The position numbers and the translations under genes are program-made. From positions 27,902,174-27,966,173 of the forward strand of contig JAOANR010000010.1 of assembly GCA_030278955.1 (NCBI GenBank): a stretch of DNA of 64,000 nt, given 5' to 3'. Shown piece after piece: positions 45,868-57,800 of the stretch. The notes under the pieces are model-generated. The model was not told where the DNA came from and ran no database searches. It saw only the letters and a program-made list of their open reading frames with translations. Source of the stretch: Hygrophila difformis (taxonomy: Eukaryota; Streptophyta; Magnoliopsida; Lamiales; Acanthaceae). Within the stretch, counting starts at the first letter, position 1, and each line of letters opens with the position of its first letter.

Positions 45868-47168
45868 TTAGTTTTCAAGGTTCTTGATATGCTCCTTCAA
45901 ATTTCCATTCTCGACTTGAAGCTCTACTGACTCAGCTATGGATATTTCCAATTTCTCGAACGTTTCTTCATATAGATCATTGAGTTTGCTAATACTCTCT
46001 TCATGTTCCATAGCAAAAGAATGCACCACATTAGAGGAAACCATATTGACTGAGTTAGTAGGAATACCTGGTTCTTGTTCATCATCACTGTCTGAATCCC
46101 ATGTTCCGACGAATGCTACTCCATAGTCTAGATCATTTTCACTGGACTCCTTCTCATCCTCGGAGTCACTGAATGTTACTTGATATGATTTGTTTGACTC
46201 CTTTGGTCGAAGATTAGCACAATCCTTTTTGATATGACCTCTTCCGCCACACTCAAAACAAATGATTTCTTTGTCATCCTCAGATTTAGATTGTTTAGAT
46301 CTATTTTTGTCAAGTGATTTTGAGTCTTTTGAAGTGGGTTTGGAGCTTGATGTCACGACATCCTTCTTCATAGACGAGTTGAATCTGGATCTTCGATTTT
46401 TAGGATTTGATTCAACCTTTTGGACAACATGGCCAGTTTCTCTTCATCACTGTAGTCACCGAGATCATCCATGGAAGTGTCATCTATTTCCTTGGTCACG
46501 GACTTGAATGCCACCGGTTTGCTTTTACCCCTAGGGCAGTGATCCATTTCTCATGATTGTAGGATTCCCATCAATTCACCAACCTGCAATTTTTCGAAGT
46601 CTTTGTATAGTTCAAGGGCAACCACCTTAGCGTTGAACCTTTCTGGAAGCGTCCCAATGATTTTACCTACAATATCTTGTTGAGAATACTCTTTGCCAAG
46701 CTGAAGAGCTTGATTGGTTAGATTACGAATGCGACCAATATATTGGCCGACAGATTCATTATCATCCATAGTAATTCTATGAAATTGAGCATCAAGTGTT
46801 ATGATTATTGATTTCTTTACCGGTGACATACCCTCGTAGGTATTGGCTAAAGTAGTCCAGACGTCATATGCAATCTTGCATCCAGCAATAAGTCTGTATT
46901 GATCCTTTGTAAGAGCATTGTGAATAGCATTTAATGCTTTGGAGTTCTTTGATGCAGCAAGTCTCTCGGTTGCAGTCCATTCACTCCTCGGTTTCAGGGT
47001 TTTCACACCATCTTTTTCAACCACTGGAGGGTGGTATTGAGTCTCTACTGCATCCCAAGCTCCTTCATCTAGTGCGATGAGAAATGCCTCCATTTGATCT
47101 TTCCAATAGGCATAGTTTGATCCATCGAGCTATGGGGGTCTTGTTACTGAACCACTTTGGCTATCCAT
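45868..47168 (-). pseudogene. Copia gag (UBN2-type) with CCHC zinc knuckle, interrupted
   Basis: The start is at 47168 (MDSQSGSVTRPP), followed by an in-frame TAG at 47132-47130 and then the open stretch from 47093. It has the UBN2/retrotran-gag domain: MEAFLIALDEGAWDAVE, KALNAIHNALTKDQYRLI, AYDVWTTLANTYEG, VGQYIGRIRNLTNQA. A TGA at 46553-46551 and a shift before 46371 separate it from the nucleocapsid part, whose knuckle is CFECGGRGHIKKDC (about 46260). A coiled-coil-like acidic tail runs to 45868. Gag forms the virus-like particle; this copy cannot make it intact. Confidence 0.85.
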
Positions 47169-47202
47169 ACTTTACGACTGGATCTCGCTTGTAGAGCGTG
47201 TG

Positions 47203-47214
47203 GCTCTGATACCA
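47203..47214 (-). other. Copia primer-binding site
   Basis: GCTCTGATACCA on the plus strand is TGGTATCAGAGC on the element strand. That is complementary to the 3' end of initiator methionine tRNA, and lies two bases inside the 5' LTR. It fixes the element orientation as minus. Confidence 0.95.
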
Positions 47215-47216
47215 AT

Positions 47217-48134
47217 TGTTAGGTCCGTTTGTGTGGATAACTACTTGATTAGTCATGCAAACTAGTTCAAATACCTTTCGTGGACACGTTAAACCGTTTT
47301 AAGACAATGAGCAGCGGAAAATAAATAAACTATAAAAGAACGAATTCAAAGGTTTGTTGACCGAGTTCAGCACAAGCCTACATCTGGGGGATACCAATCC
47401 AGGAGGTTCACTATTTGTTTCAACTTGATCCACGATCTAAACAATAGTGATTTAACTCGTCCAACTCCAATCTCCAAGCGGTTGAATTGTGGAACCAAAA
47501 CACTCCCTTGTTTTGGTGAAGATCTCCCCGACCTTGCTCCAACACCTTGAAGGCTCCCCCTTCAAGTTACCCTTGGGCGAAACCTGTTGGCGACCCTCCG
47601 TCTAGAATTTCTTCGATTAAGCTCGTGTATTTGACGACTCCTTGAAAGGCTTGATTGAACTCGTCGATCTCAATCAAGAACACTGTGGCACAAATATGAT
47701 CAATTCACCCGAGGACGTGTTGATCGTATATCTTCATTCGATAAAATATAATCACGAACACGGAAGAAATATGTTTCTCTCTTACTCGATCACTTCAATA
47801 GCACAAGGGAGAAAATCAATATTGTAAGTCGTGAGCAACTCCTCCCTTGGCCGGCTTATTTCAAGAGAGAAGACAACCCTCCATTCCAAGGCAAGATTTT
47901 CTTACCATAATTATACATTTCCTTAGAATGGAGTTGCCCGGATTAGGAGATCTTGGTTTCCATACTTCTTGAACAAGATCCGGGCAAGAATCAGCTGACC
48001 GTTGGAGTTGATCTTCGTGCAGATTCGTCAGCTACTCTTCTTTAAAATAGTTTGTCGAACGTTGACAGTGTTGGTCCAACAAAGTAGTCCAGACATCAAT
48101 TGTGAACACATTTGCTCAAAACTGGTTCCCAACA
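47217..48134 (-). repeat. Copia 5' LTR
   Basis: A 918-bp repeat of 37983-38899 with TG...CA ends. It lies next to the primer-binding site, so it is the 5' LTR in element orientation and would hold the promoter. Confidence 0.95.
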
Positions 48135-48139
48135 ATTTA

Positions 48140-49095
48140 TATTAGAAAAGATGTATTATAATAAGTAAGAAATGAAGGCGGATCATGCTAAGCTATTACC
48201 GTTGTTGATTGATGAGCAAAATAATATTTATAATAAAATAATGTATGTAGTTGATATTGGAGAGGGTGGATTCTTTTTTCTTTACGTAGTGGAACTGATA
48301 AGGCATTTATTGATCATTTATATAGAAAACACTATGTTTAGCTCTTGGTGGGAGATGTGATATTATGCTTCCCGTATTATCCCTACTCCTTCCGAGAGAT
48401 ATGATTGCACATTCTAGGTTTGGTATTCCACTAGATTGTTATGAGAATTCTACCTGCAAAACACTTACCCCGAAATTATTTAACCCCTCTTCTCATTAAA
48501 ACAAAACTCATTATTTGGGATGAAAATTCTTGATTTGTAGAATGATTATGAGACCGTCTGAATTAACTCCATTCCACATTCCATTTCCGATGAAAAAATT
48601 CCCACTCGCGGTTTCTTTTATTATGACTATAAAAAAGTAAATGTCAATCATTAATGTTGAACTCGATATTCCAAAACCAGTTTTACCAATGAATAGTGAT
48701 ATGTTTGCAATATTTCGTGTTACTAGAAAAATGGGACTTGAAGTATTAATATATAATTAAGATGATTAACTCAAGATACTACAAGAATGTTCTTTACAAT
48801 TAAAATTATATATGGTAGAAATTTACAAAATGAATTCTTCATGTGAGTGATGGTAGTAGGTAAAGCTGATATTGATCTTGGAGATGTACAACTATATATG
48901 ATATTTCCAGATAATAATTTTATAAACTCTACGGGATGTCCTATAGCGGCAAATTATTGAGAGTACTTATACAAATATAAATTGCATCACTTCAAATGCA
49001 GACATTTTTTTAAAATAGTGTTATATTAACTCCTACCAACGAGATTATTGATACGATCATTGATTACATCATGGAACGTGTGTCTTCAAATGAAA

Positions 49096-49129
<34 letters not shown>

Positions 49130-49880
49130 ATTCTAACAATATTTGTCGAGATGATGAAAACATAGATAATGCCGAATAATTATTTCCACTGGAATATCTA
49201 AACACAATCAAGTGTTCTGAGTTATCAAATCGTGAAATATGGTTGAATGAGGGCTACATAGTCATGCATTTTAGGAATATAGATCCATCAAATAAATTGT
49301 GCAATGGAAGTAGGTTGATAGTAACCAATATACGGAACCATGTAATTTAGGTTAAACTAATTCTCGTGAAACCATGAAAGTGCATAATTCTTGATTTGTA
49401 TGATGATTATGAGCCTATCTGATTAACTAAATTCCCCATTCAATTTCAGATGAGAAAATTATCACTCGCAGTTTGTTTTACTATGATTATAAACAAAAGT
49501 CAATGTTAATCTTTAAAGAATGCTAGATTTTATCTTCCAAAATCAGTTTTTAGCCATTATCAATTATAATTCAATATTTCATGTCACTAGCAAGATGGGC
49601 TCAAAGTATTAAGATGTAATTAAGAATGATTAACTCAAGATACCACGAGAAATGTTGTTTACAATGAAATTTATATATGACAGAAAATTTGCTAAATGGA
49701 TACTTGAAGTGATGATGGTAAGCTAGTATTGATTTTGGAGATGTATAATCAGACGTGACATTTTCGGATGATATTCTTATAAACTCTATGGCTGATCCCA
49801 TAGCGTCAATTTTTAGAATACGTGTACAAATATAAACTATGACATTTTTAAAATAGTGCTACACTAGCCCCTACCGATGA
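48140..49880 (+). pseudogene. Helitron Pif1-like helicase remnant
   Basis: Plus-strand blocks match plant Helitron helicases: DEQNNIYNKIMYVVD then EGGFFFLY where the Walker A GTGKT normally follows (about 48200-48290, Walker A not preserved), FGIPLDCYENSTCK then TKLIIWDE (about 48420-48520), KCSELSNREIWLNEG (about 49210-49250) and RNIDPSNKLCNGSRLIVTNI (about 49270-49335). Many stops and shifts are present. The stretch 49385-49880 is a diverged second copy of about 48525-49050, offset by about 860 bp. Confidence 0.75.
49385..49880. repeat. Diverged internal duplication of the helicase region
   Basis: It shares words with 48525-49050 in the same order: ATTCTTGATTTGTA, GATTATGAG, AAGATACCACGAG-type, TTGGAGATGTA, TATAAACTCTA and a final CCTACCGATGAGAT-type match. 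Substitutions and small indels are spread throughout, so the duplication is old. Confidence 0.6.
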
Positions 49881-50437
49881 GATTTTCAGCAAATTGTGAG
49901 GGAAATATTCATATTATTTTTAATACTTATATTTAAATTTTATTTTATTTTAATTTAAATTTAAAATTGAATAAAAATATTATTTTAATAATTACTTTTA
50001 TTGATCTGTTAGGTTTGTACCGTACAAGGTACATAAGCTAAAGAAGACGGTACAATATGATTTTTTTTTCTTTGCACAGCAGAAGCCAGTAAACAAGTAG
50101 TGTATAATATGATTTCTCTGTTAGTTTTAAAAATAATTAAACTATATTATCATATACATCCTCTTGCGAATATATATAAAATCATTACACATTTTTCATT
50201 ACTCAAAATACAATATATTATTACTTTATATAATATAAGTATATAATATTATATAACTTATATAATTATGCCCGTTGAGTCTCGACGGGTCACTTACTAG
50301 TTGCACTAATAAAAAAAAGTGAAAACTACTACAGTTAAAAAGAAAGTGAGCGAGTATTTACCCGAAAAAAAAGAAAGAAAGTGAGGGAGTATATGATGAT
50401 ATGGACAATACAATCCAATGGGGTTAATATATTAGTA

Positions 50438-50681
50438 CTCCCTCCGTCCTAGTAGAAGTGTCCTATTTGATTTTTTGACACTGTTCATTGTTCAACTTTG
50501 ACTCAATATTATTATAAGTATACATTTGAAAAAAATAGTCGAGTTCGGTCTTATTATATTCGTCTAGTTGTATAGGTTTATAATATAGTATATTTTGTAT
50601 AATTTTTAGTTCTATATGTTTTCAGATATTAATAATAGAAAAAAGTGCTTGGATGTTTTAATATTTTAAGTGGGACAAATA
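50438..50681. mobile_element. Stowaway-like MITE, 3' end cut by a hAT-like MITE
   Basis: It starts CTCCCTCCGTCCTAGTAGAA after TA and follows the 10221-10492 MITE (TTTTTGACACTGTTCATTGT, GTCGAGTTCGGTC). It stops at AAGTGGGACAAATA, where the next element begins. Confidence 0.65.
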
Positions 50682-51389
50682 TAGGGATGGCAATGGGTCG
50701 GGTCCAGCCGGACCCGAGACCCGAACCGAGGAAAAATCTAGGACCCAAGACCCGACCCAGACCCGAGGTGTTACTCCTTGGACCCGAGCAGAACCGAACC
50801 GATTGGACCCGGACCCAGACCCGCGGACCCGAAAAATTAATGGAAAATAAAAAGAAACATGCTGGACCGACCCGACCCGACCCAGGACCAGATAATTTAA
50901 AAAAATAAATAAAAACAACAAAAATAGCTATGAAACAACACTACAGTAGCAGCAATTGAGCAACAACAAACTTTTTAAAAAAAATATAACAGCAAATGTC
51001 AGCAACAAAATATTAATCACAACACCAAAAGAAGCATAACAGTAGCAGTAAAACAATCCACCTACAAAATCATACAATTTGTTCAAACTTCCAATTAACA
51101 CATACAAATCAAATGAGGAAATCCAACATGCAAATATGATGAGCAAATCAACAAACTCCATTACATCATTTAAAATATTATAATAAAACATGCAAAATAG
51201 TGAAATAGATAATAGATAATACACTCGGGTCGGGGGCGGGTCGGGTCTGTCCCTAGACATAAGACCCGACCCAGACAAAAAAAATCTAGATTGGACTCGA
51301 CCCAAACCCAAAAAGAAGGACCCGAACCGAGCTAAACGGGTTGGGTCCGGGTCGGTTCTCGGATTCACTGGGTCCAATTGCCATCCCTA
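50682..51389. mobile_element. hAT-like MITE rich in GACCCG/GGGTC words
   Basis: The terminal inverted repeats are TAGGGATGGCAAT at the left and ATTGCCATCCCTA at the right. The flanks GACAAATA (50674-50681) and GATAAATA (51390-51397) match at 7 of 8 bases, the 8-bp duplication size of hAT elements. The subterminal 200 bp on each side is dense in GGGTCGGGT/ACCCGACCC words, with an AT-rich centre. Apparent open frames here are by-products of that composition. Confidence 0.8.
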
Positions 51390-51397
51390 GATAAATA

Positions 51398-51836
51398 CCA
51401 CTTAAATGCCTGCCTACTTAAATGTCTGTATAGGCTGTTGAGAAAAAAAAAAAATAAAAAAATTACCACTTAAATTGTGCCAAATACCACTGTGCAGCAG
51501 ACAGGCTCATAAAGTACTTACGGACTCCTCTTCCAGCACAAAACGCGCATTACAAATTTACAATTAACAAATCTCCGGGTCACCAGACTCACCATTTCCC
51601 AGAGCAGATCTCTGATTTTGCTGCAGCTATAACCGGGTATGACAATCAATTTCAATTCCCCGATTTGGATTAAGCTTCTGTAAAATCAAGATCTCAATCA
51701 ATTGCGTGACAAGTCCGCGCAAGCTTCTGCCCTCGATCCAGTCCATTCTGATCCCGCTCGGAAATTTTGCGCAGTTACACAGTACTTCCTAATCCGGGGA
51801 TTGCGTTAGCTGAGTTCTCTGATTCGAGTGGAAGAA
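51398..51836 (+). promoter_or_regulatory. Promoter and 5' UTR region of the BIG5-like gene
   Basis: This is the only space between the hAT-like MITE and the BIG5-like ATG. The right part (about 51540-51836) is less AT-rich, with CT-rich strings as in plant 5' UTRs. I could not identify a convincing TATA box or transcription start. All proximal regulation must lie here or in the adjacent transposons. Confidence 0.45.
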
Positions 51837-54800
51837 ATGGCGGGCGGCGCGGCAGGAGGTTTCGTTACACGGGCATTTGAGTCAATGCTCAGAGAGTGCT
51901 CTAACAAGAAATACACTGCTCTCCAGTCTGCCATTGAGACTTATTTAGGTACATTACCAAGCAAAATCTCGAACTTTTGTTCGACAATTGATAAAGCAGC
52001 GGTATTTCATTGAATTGCTAAAGGTTTGAGAAAACTCTGGAAATATGTTAATTGGGTGATTGTCTTTTTCGTTGCCTCTTGTGCTCTATAAGTGGAGGTT
52101 ACTAGTACCCCTGAATATAGTACTTCATATATGATTGATAGGCATGTAGCTAAACGGCGGGAGGAAATAGTCATAGCAAGCTGGGTTCTCTGGCGTTGTA
52201 GTTCATTCTGGCAAATTCTAACATTCCAGTATTGCTTAACTTTTAGAGTCTGCTGGAGTCTCAAATAAGTGAATCTGAAGCATTAAGTAAACGAACAGAA
52301 AACATATCTAAATTATTTTAAATTTATCAAATATCTATTCGAAGTGAATTCTTAATTTTGCTTTTCTTAATGAATAAGTAAAGAATCCACTAATATCAAG
52401 TGATATTTAGGCCTTAGTAGCTCGAGCAAAATTGTGTTTAGCACCTGTCTACTTGAGGTCTAGAACAATCGTATCGTGCGATGTGTACTGATCTGATTGA
52501 TTACAGCTCTGAAGGAATATTTTTAGGTTTTCTACATGAATTTATTCGTCTTAACACATCCCCTGTGATCATTTGGGATAGCTGTTGCTCTGTTAAGGTT
52601 AAAAGTGTGATTTGTTAGATTGGTTGTTTGGTCTGGCACTCTGGCATGTAGTTTTGGCATATTTATACATGTGCATGCAATCGTGTGAAAATGGTTTCTG
52701 ATGATGGAAGTTGTTGGGTCTGTAGAGTGTGCAATCAACTCTAAGATTGTTGTTTAATGTGTGTTTATATCTAAATTCTAAATACAGACAGACAATTTTT
52801 ATTCATACTCCTATGTTCTGAGTTTCACAATTTGTTTATATTGGCTGTTTATAGCAAAGGCATTGTACTGTTTTGGCCCTAGTCTATTGAAAAACACAGT
52901 AGTAATGGAAAAAATTTCTTCTATGGTGTCAAAGACATGAAATATTGCATGTACTTGCGACAGCGGAGCATCACAAATGATTACATAAAATGCATTAAAT
53001 GCTCATTCTATCTCTATTGTTCTTAAATAAATCCTACTATTATTGATTGCTTAAGCAAGTTAAAGGTATTAGAATAATTTTGAAATCCAGCAATTGTAAC
53101 AAGGGTAACATGATTGAATAGCCAAAGAAAATTATGCTGACCACAAAATCCCATGGTAGGAGAGGAGGAAGAAGCAAAAAATTGCTATTGTGACTAGGAC
53201 CTTCTTTTAATTTCTTTCATGTTGTTCAATATACAAGGCAACAAATTCAGAAGCATGTTTTATTGGGTGCTTGCCCATGCGGAGCTAGCACTCTACCCAC
53301 TCTTTGAGATCCTCATATCCTTCTAAGGGCTATAACATTATTGTAAATAAATGTATGAGAAAACTTTTAGAACTTATCAGATTGAAATCTTGTGGGGATA
53401 TGCTGCTATAAATAATGTGGGACAGAATCTTTTAGGGGTCCAAGATGTGGAGATCTGGTAGATATTCATATCTGATTCTTAATTTCTCGAGTTTCAAGAT
53501 GCGAAATGCATGGAAGGAAGAACAACCTGGTTATGGCCTATGGGTGGAAGTAAATTAATGCTTTTACATTATCATGTTTTTTCATCTTGGTTGAGATTTC
53601 TATCCCTGCCCTTTTGATGTGGTTTTTCTATTGTCTGATTTCATATTTATTTATGCACAACTGTTTGGTGCATGTCTTCTTTTGAATTGAATACTTGATG
53701 GCATTTTTATTTTTCCAGTGGTTGACAATAGAGAGGAATAGAAGCATGCTGGTAACACACATGCGAGTTTTCTTGCAGTGACTATAATACTAAGTTCTTT
53801 GCTCCTATGGGTGCTTGATCCTTGATGCGAGTATTTTTCATGTTGTTTCTTTCATGTCAAATTCTTTTGTTCCCCAAAAACTAACGGTTATTATTAAATG
53901 TTGTTCAACGTTTCAGATGGTGGCAAGGTGAAGGAATCCAATCAGCAATCTAGTGTTGGCAAGACTAAGGAAGTTTCTGCAGAAGCTTCTAATCAAAGGT
54001 GTTTCAATCACTGTGAGAGCTCATGAGTTTTTTTTTTTGTTAATGTTCCTTAAGTAATGCATGTAATTTGCACTATATTAGTAGCAGGAACAAATATCGA
54101 GAAGAACCAATGACTCAATCAGCAACGTGGGATAGTAGAGAAAAATAATGAACACTGTTAAAATAAACTATTAATCAATAATCAGGTTATTGATAATATG
54201 ATGTAAATGACTTGCACTGGACTCCTACTTCAAGATTAGTGATTTAACTGAAGATGCACTTGTTCCAAAGTATCTCATAGCTCTGATAAAAAGAGGCAAT
54301 ATTTGGTGAATTTTTTCCAATCTATTTTCCATAAAAAATGCACACAAGGAAAAACTTCCAACCGCAATATTTTAACAACCATGGCTTTCTCTTCCATACT
54401 TTTATACAAAAATTAAAATTCAATCAGTGAGTTGGCACCACTTTTAAATTCAAAATTTCACCTATGTAGATGTAATGATGAATGTACGTATCACATTCTA
54501 ATCATTACCCATTTAAAAATCATCCAATCATTATATAAGATTAAATTGACAATATAGAAATATGAATACATAAAAACACTTAGTATTTATTACTATTCCA
54601 GAAGAACAGTTTTCCCACCACCTAAAAGACAAACTTAATAATGCAGAAGAGAACTCTAAAGTGATAAGAGAATAGATGTGTATTTTCAAGATAACAGATA
54701 CAGATGTTATTTGATTTGGGCTTTATATTGTGGGATTACCCCCACCCGCAGTGCAGATTACAGAGCATTAATGTTTCTTAAGGCAGGGGCTATTATCTTT

Positions 54801-57800
54801 ATTTATCTATTGAACGAGAATCAATTTGCTGATCGACAACAGGACAAGTCTCTGTTTTCACATTTTGTTATGCTTACATGGTTTTCATTTTTGTGGAAAT
54901 AGTTCTTCAGAGCTGGATTCTGAGGCTCAAAAATCTGAGATGGAAAGTGGCAATGCAGTTGACGAAGTAACTGCTTCTGAGGAGGTAGAACCAATCACGG
55001 TTGTCTTGGCAAAGACAGGCTATACTTTGAAGGGAGCTGAGGCTGAACTTGTCTTGAATCCACTTAGGCTTGCATTTGAAACAAAAAACATCAAAGTTGT
55101 GGAGCTGGCATTGGATTGTCTTCATGTAGGTTTTCTTTTTGCAGTTAGATAATTCCATACTTAACATTGTCATTATAAATGTTCGCAGTTATGTTTTTAC
55201 ATGAATAAATATAATGTAATGATGAATCACGTGTGTTAATGGAGTAATGGTTGACTTTTATAAGTTTATTACATGAATGCATATAAGTCTTTGCAGGTGT
55301 GTATACACATATATGTTGAATTTATGTGAATGCATGGAAAATTTCAATTTTGAATATTTGTACTAGACTGGATAAAATATTTTTGAACTTTTGCATACAT
55401 GGATGTTACTTTTAATGCATGTTCTTTAGGGTAAAGGGAGGTTAACATGTAAGCAAGCATAGCCTATTATTTTTTGGTCAATAGGTATGTTTTTCTGTGG
55501 AAGATCCAAACTGTGGGCTTGCTGTTGTGCCTCTTTACTTTCAGAACCTAAACAAAGTAGAGCTGTCATATTTTGATCTCAAATGCCTCCATATGCTGAT
55601 CCATGCTCTTACGAAACTTAAGTTCCTCATAGATGTCATGGGGGTTGATTTGGACTTTTATGTTTTCCGACTTTGTTCTTATCAATGCAGAAACTCATAG
55701 AATACAATCACCTAGAAGGTGATCCTGGTCTTGATGGTGGCAAAGATGCACAATTATTTGCAGACATTCTCAACATGGTTTGTGGTTCTGTGGATAATTC
55801 TTCACCTGACAGGTATGTGTGTTGTGAGATTAAAAACTGATGCTTTTTGCATCTTTTTTATTTTGGAGTGTAACTCTGGCGAAAATAAATGCAGTACTAC
55901 TCTTCAAGTATTGAAAGTGCTTCTTACGGCTGTAGCTTCAATGAAGATGAGAGGTATGAAACTTTTATTATGGTGATTATTCTTCAGTCATCCTCATTAT
56001 TATATCTTTTTATGTGTTTCTTTAATCTTTTACCTGCTTCACACACCACTGGCATATTGAGCAGACCACATTTTCTTATTTGTTTTCACCCCCTCCTTTT
56101 GATTGGTATGTACCTCATGTTTTGTCTTGAAAATTTATATGTCATCTTCTTTGTGTGACTTTATCTGGATGTGGTGATGCCGTGGTGGCCGTTATGATAA
56201 TTAGTTTGTTTTCAGTTGCTCCATTCCTTTACTTGTGGTAGGTATACTATTTGGAAATGGGAAAAAAGGAAAGAATGTGAGTTTCTGTTAGTGCCTTCAA
56301 TTCTTTAATTTTTGAAGAAGTTTGTACAGTCTTTGAAGTTCTATTCAAGATCCCTTTGTTAGCTTTTCTGCGGTTGAAGATTGAGTGAATGAATCATAAT
56401 ACTTATTGAATGGGAAATGTTATTAATGTGAATACAGATTATGTAACACCTGTTGATGCTCAAGTTTGTACGAAAACCAACACTAAATTAGGCAACTGAA
56501 AACCCAGTGAATCTAAATTGATAAAGAAACAAGAGTTTTAGGCAATTGTTGGTCAATAGTCAACCAAGAAGACACATATCCTATCAGAAGCTAGGCCAAT
56601 AGAGCCCAGGCTTTGCCTTTGGGATTGAAGGTGCAATTCACTATAAAACCTACATGCAATAAGATGATAAAACCCTTATAGATTCACATTAATCCCAAAC
56701 AAAGAGAAATTACGGTATTTATAGTTAAATGGTAAAACAAAGACCTACTTGCCTAATGCCCATAAGTTTAAAAATTAACTAGGGCCTAAAATACTGAAAT
56801 AAAATCCAAAGATAATAACAAAATAAAATATGGAATAGAAGTATCAAAATGTTTCTTTTTCTTCACCCCCATCTTGAACAAGTAATACCGCTTTCAATCC
56901 TACTCAGCCTTCTTTTTCACATGAATTTTGGCTTGAATATATTCATCTCAGACATTTGCCCACGATTAATTTTCCATTATAAAGTTATTGTGGAATTTTT
57001 GTATGAGAGGGATTCTTGTTAGGATGCTTGTCGACGCTGTCATTATTCTGTATATCGTAACATTATGTGCTCATGCCAGTTGTCTCATACCCCTTGAGGC
57101 TTGATCATAGTTGTAAAATGAGCACCATCTCTCAGGCTGTGTGCCATTTTGCATTGTGGCACAGGGGTTCGGCAAGGTGCACCAAAGGCGCCTCAATGAT
57201 ACACTTCACCTTCTTTGTTTTTCTGCTTTCTTTTTAAAGTTTTCTAGCAATGTTTAAATTTTCTAGGCTTATTTGTCTGAAATTAAAATTTAAAAACTTC
57301 CAATCCCTAGAACCCTACAATCAAGTGAACTCCTAAGCTGCTGTTTTGCATATTGTCTACTCTAAGCCCACTCAAAAAAGTATTTTTGATTTGTTTATTT
57401 TTTTTTCTATTTTCCTTTTATTTGTTGTCTACTTGTCTTCTTTATTTGTGTTTATTATGATTTGTTTGTTGTTAGAGTTTGTAGTCTAACGTATAAGGTT
57501 GTGAGTGGCAGTGGACATGGGCCATAGTTCGTCTTTTTGGATTGATGTGTAAATTTTGTATGTCCGGATGTGTTTTGGGATGTTTATTGTCAAATTTTAT
57601 TGATTTTGATGATTGCTTATGTAATAATTTTATATCTGTAATGGGGCATGCATGCATGTTTAAAAGAAAGTCTTGGATATGGCGCAGACTGCACTGTGTG
57701 CACTACTGCAGTGTGCCATGCGTTGCAGAAGCTTTGCATTGCACCGTGCCATTTGGTTGACATTATTACTTTTGTTTAAAAGTCGATATTCGTCTTATCA

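Larger units (their letters stand above)
37983..48134 (-). mobile_element. Ty1/copia retrotransposon (Sirevirus-like layout), 10.15 kb
   Basis: LTRs at 37983-38899 (917 bp) and 47217-48134 (918 bp) begin TGTTAGG and end CCCAACA. Both outer flanks are ATTTA (37978-37982 and 48135-48139), a perfect 5-bp target duplication. On the minus strand the order is 5' LTR, primer-binding site, gag, protease/integrase, RT-RNase H, an extra ORF region of about 2.3 kb, polypurine tract, 3' LTR. By eye the LTRs differ at about 40 positions (roughly 95-96 percent identity), so the insertion is fairly recent. Integrase before RT marks it as copia; the extra 3' ORF is what suggests the Sirevirus lineage. Several stops and frameshifts make it non-autonomous. 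Confidence 0.95.
37293..50300 (+). mobile_element. Helitron with Pif1-helicase remnant, split by a copia element
   Basis: The 5' end is TCTATATATTATTAAAACCA at 37293 after an A. The 3' end is CTAG at 50297-50300 followed by T, with a hairpin at 50271-50289 (CCCGTTGA paired with TCGACGGG, one wobble, 3-nt loop) 7 nt upstream. These are the canonical Helitron termini and AT target. Removing the copia insertion (37983-48134 plus one 5-bp duplication) leaves about 2.85 kb. Helicase sequence begins just left of the copia insertion (ALLEIERLTAYKFENF, about 37880) and resumes to its right. There is no Rep domain, so this is a truncated derivative. Confidence 0.85.

Noticed and set aside
50645..50908. 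Arg/Pro-rich open frame of 87 codons
   Set aside because: It arises from repeated GACCCG words in the hAT-like MITE and has no independent support.
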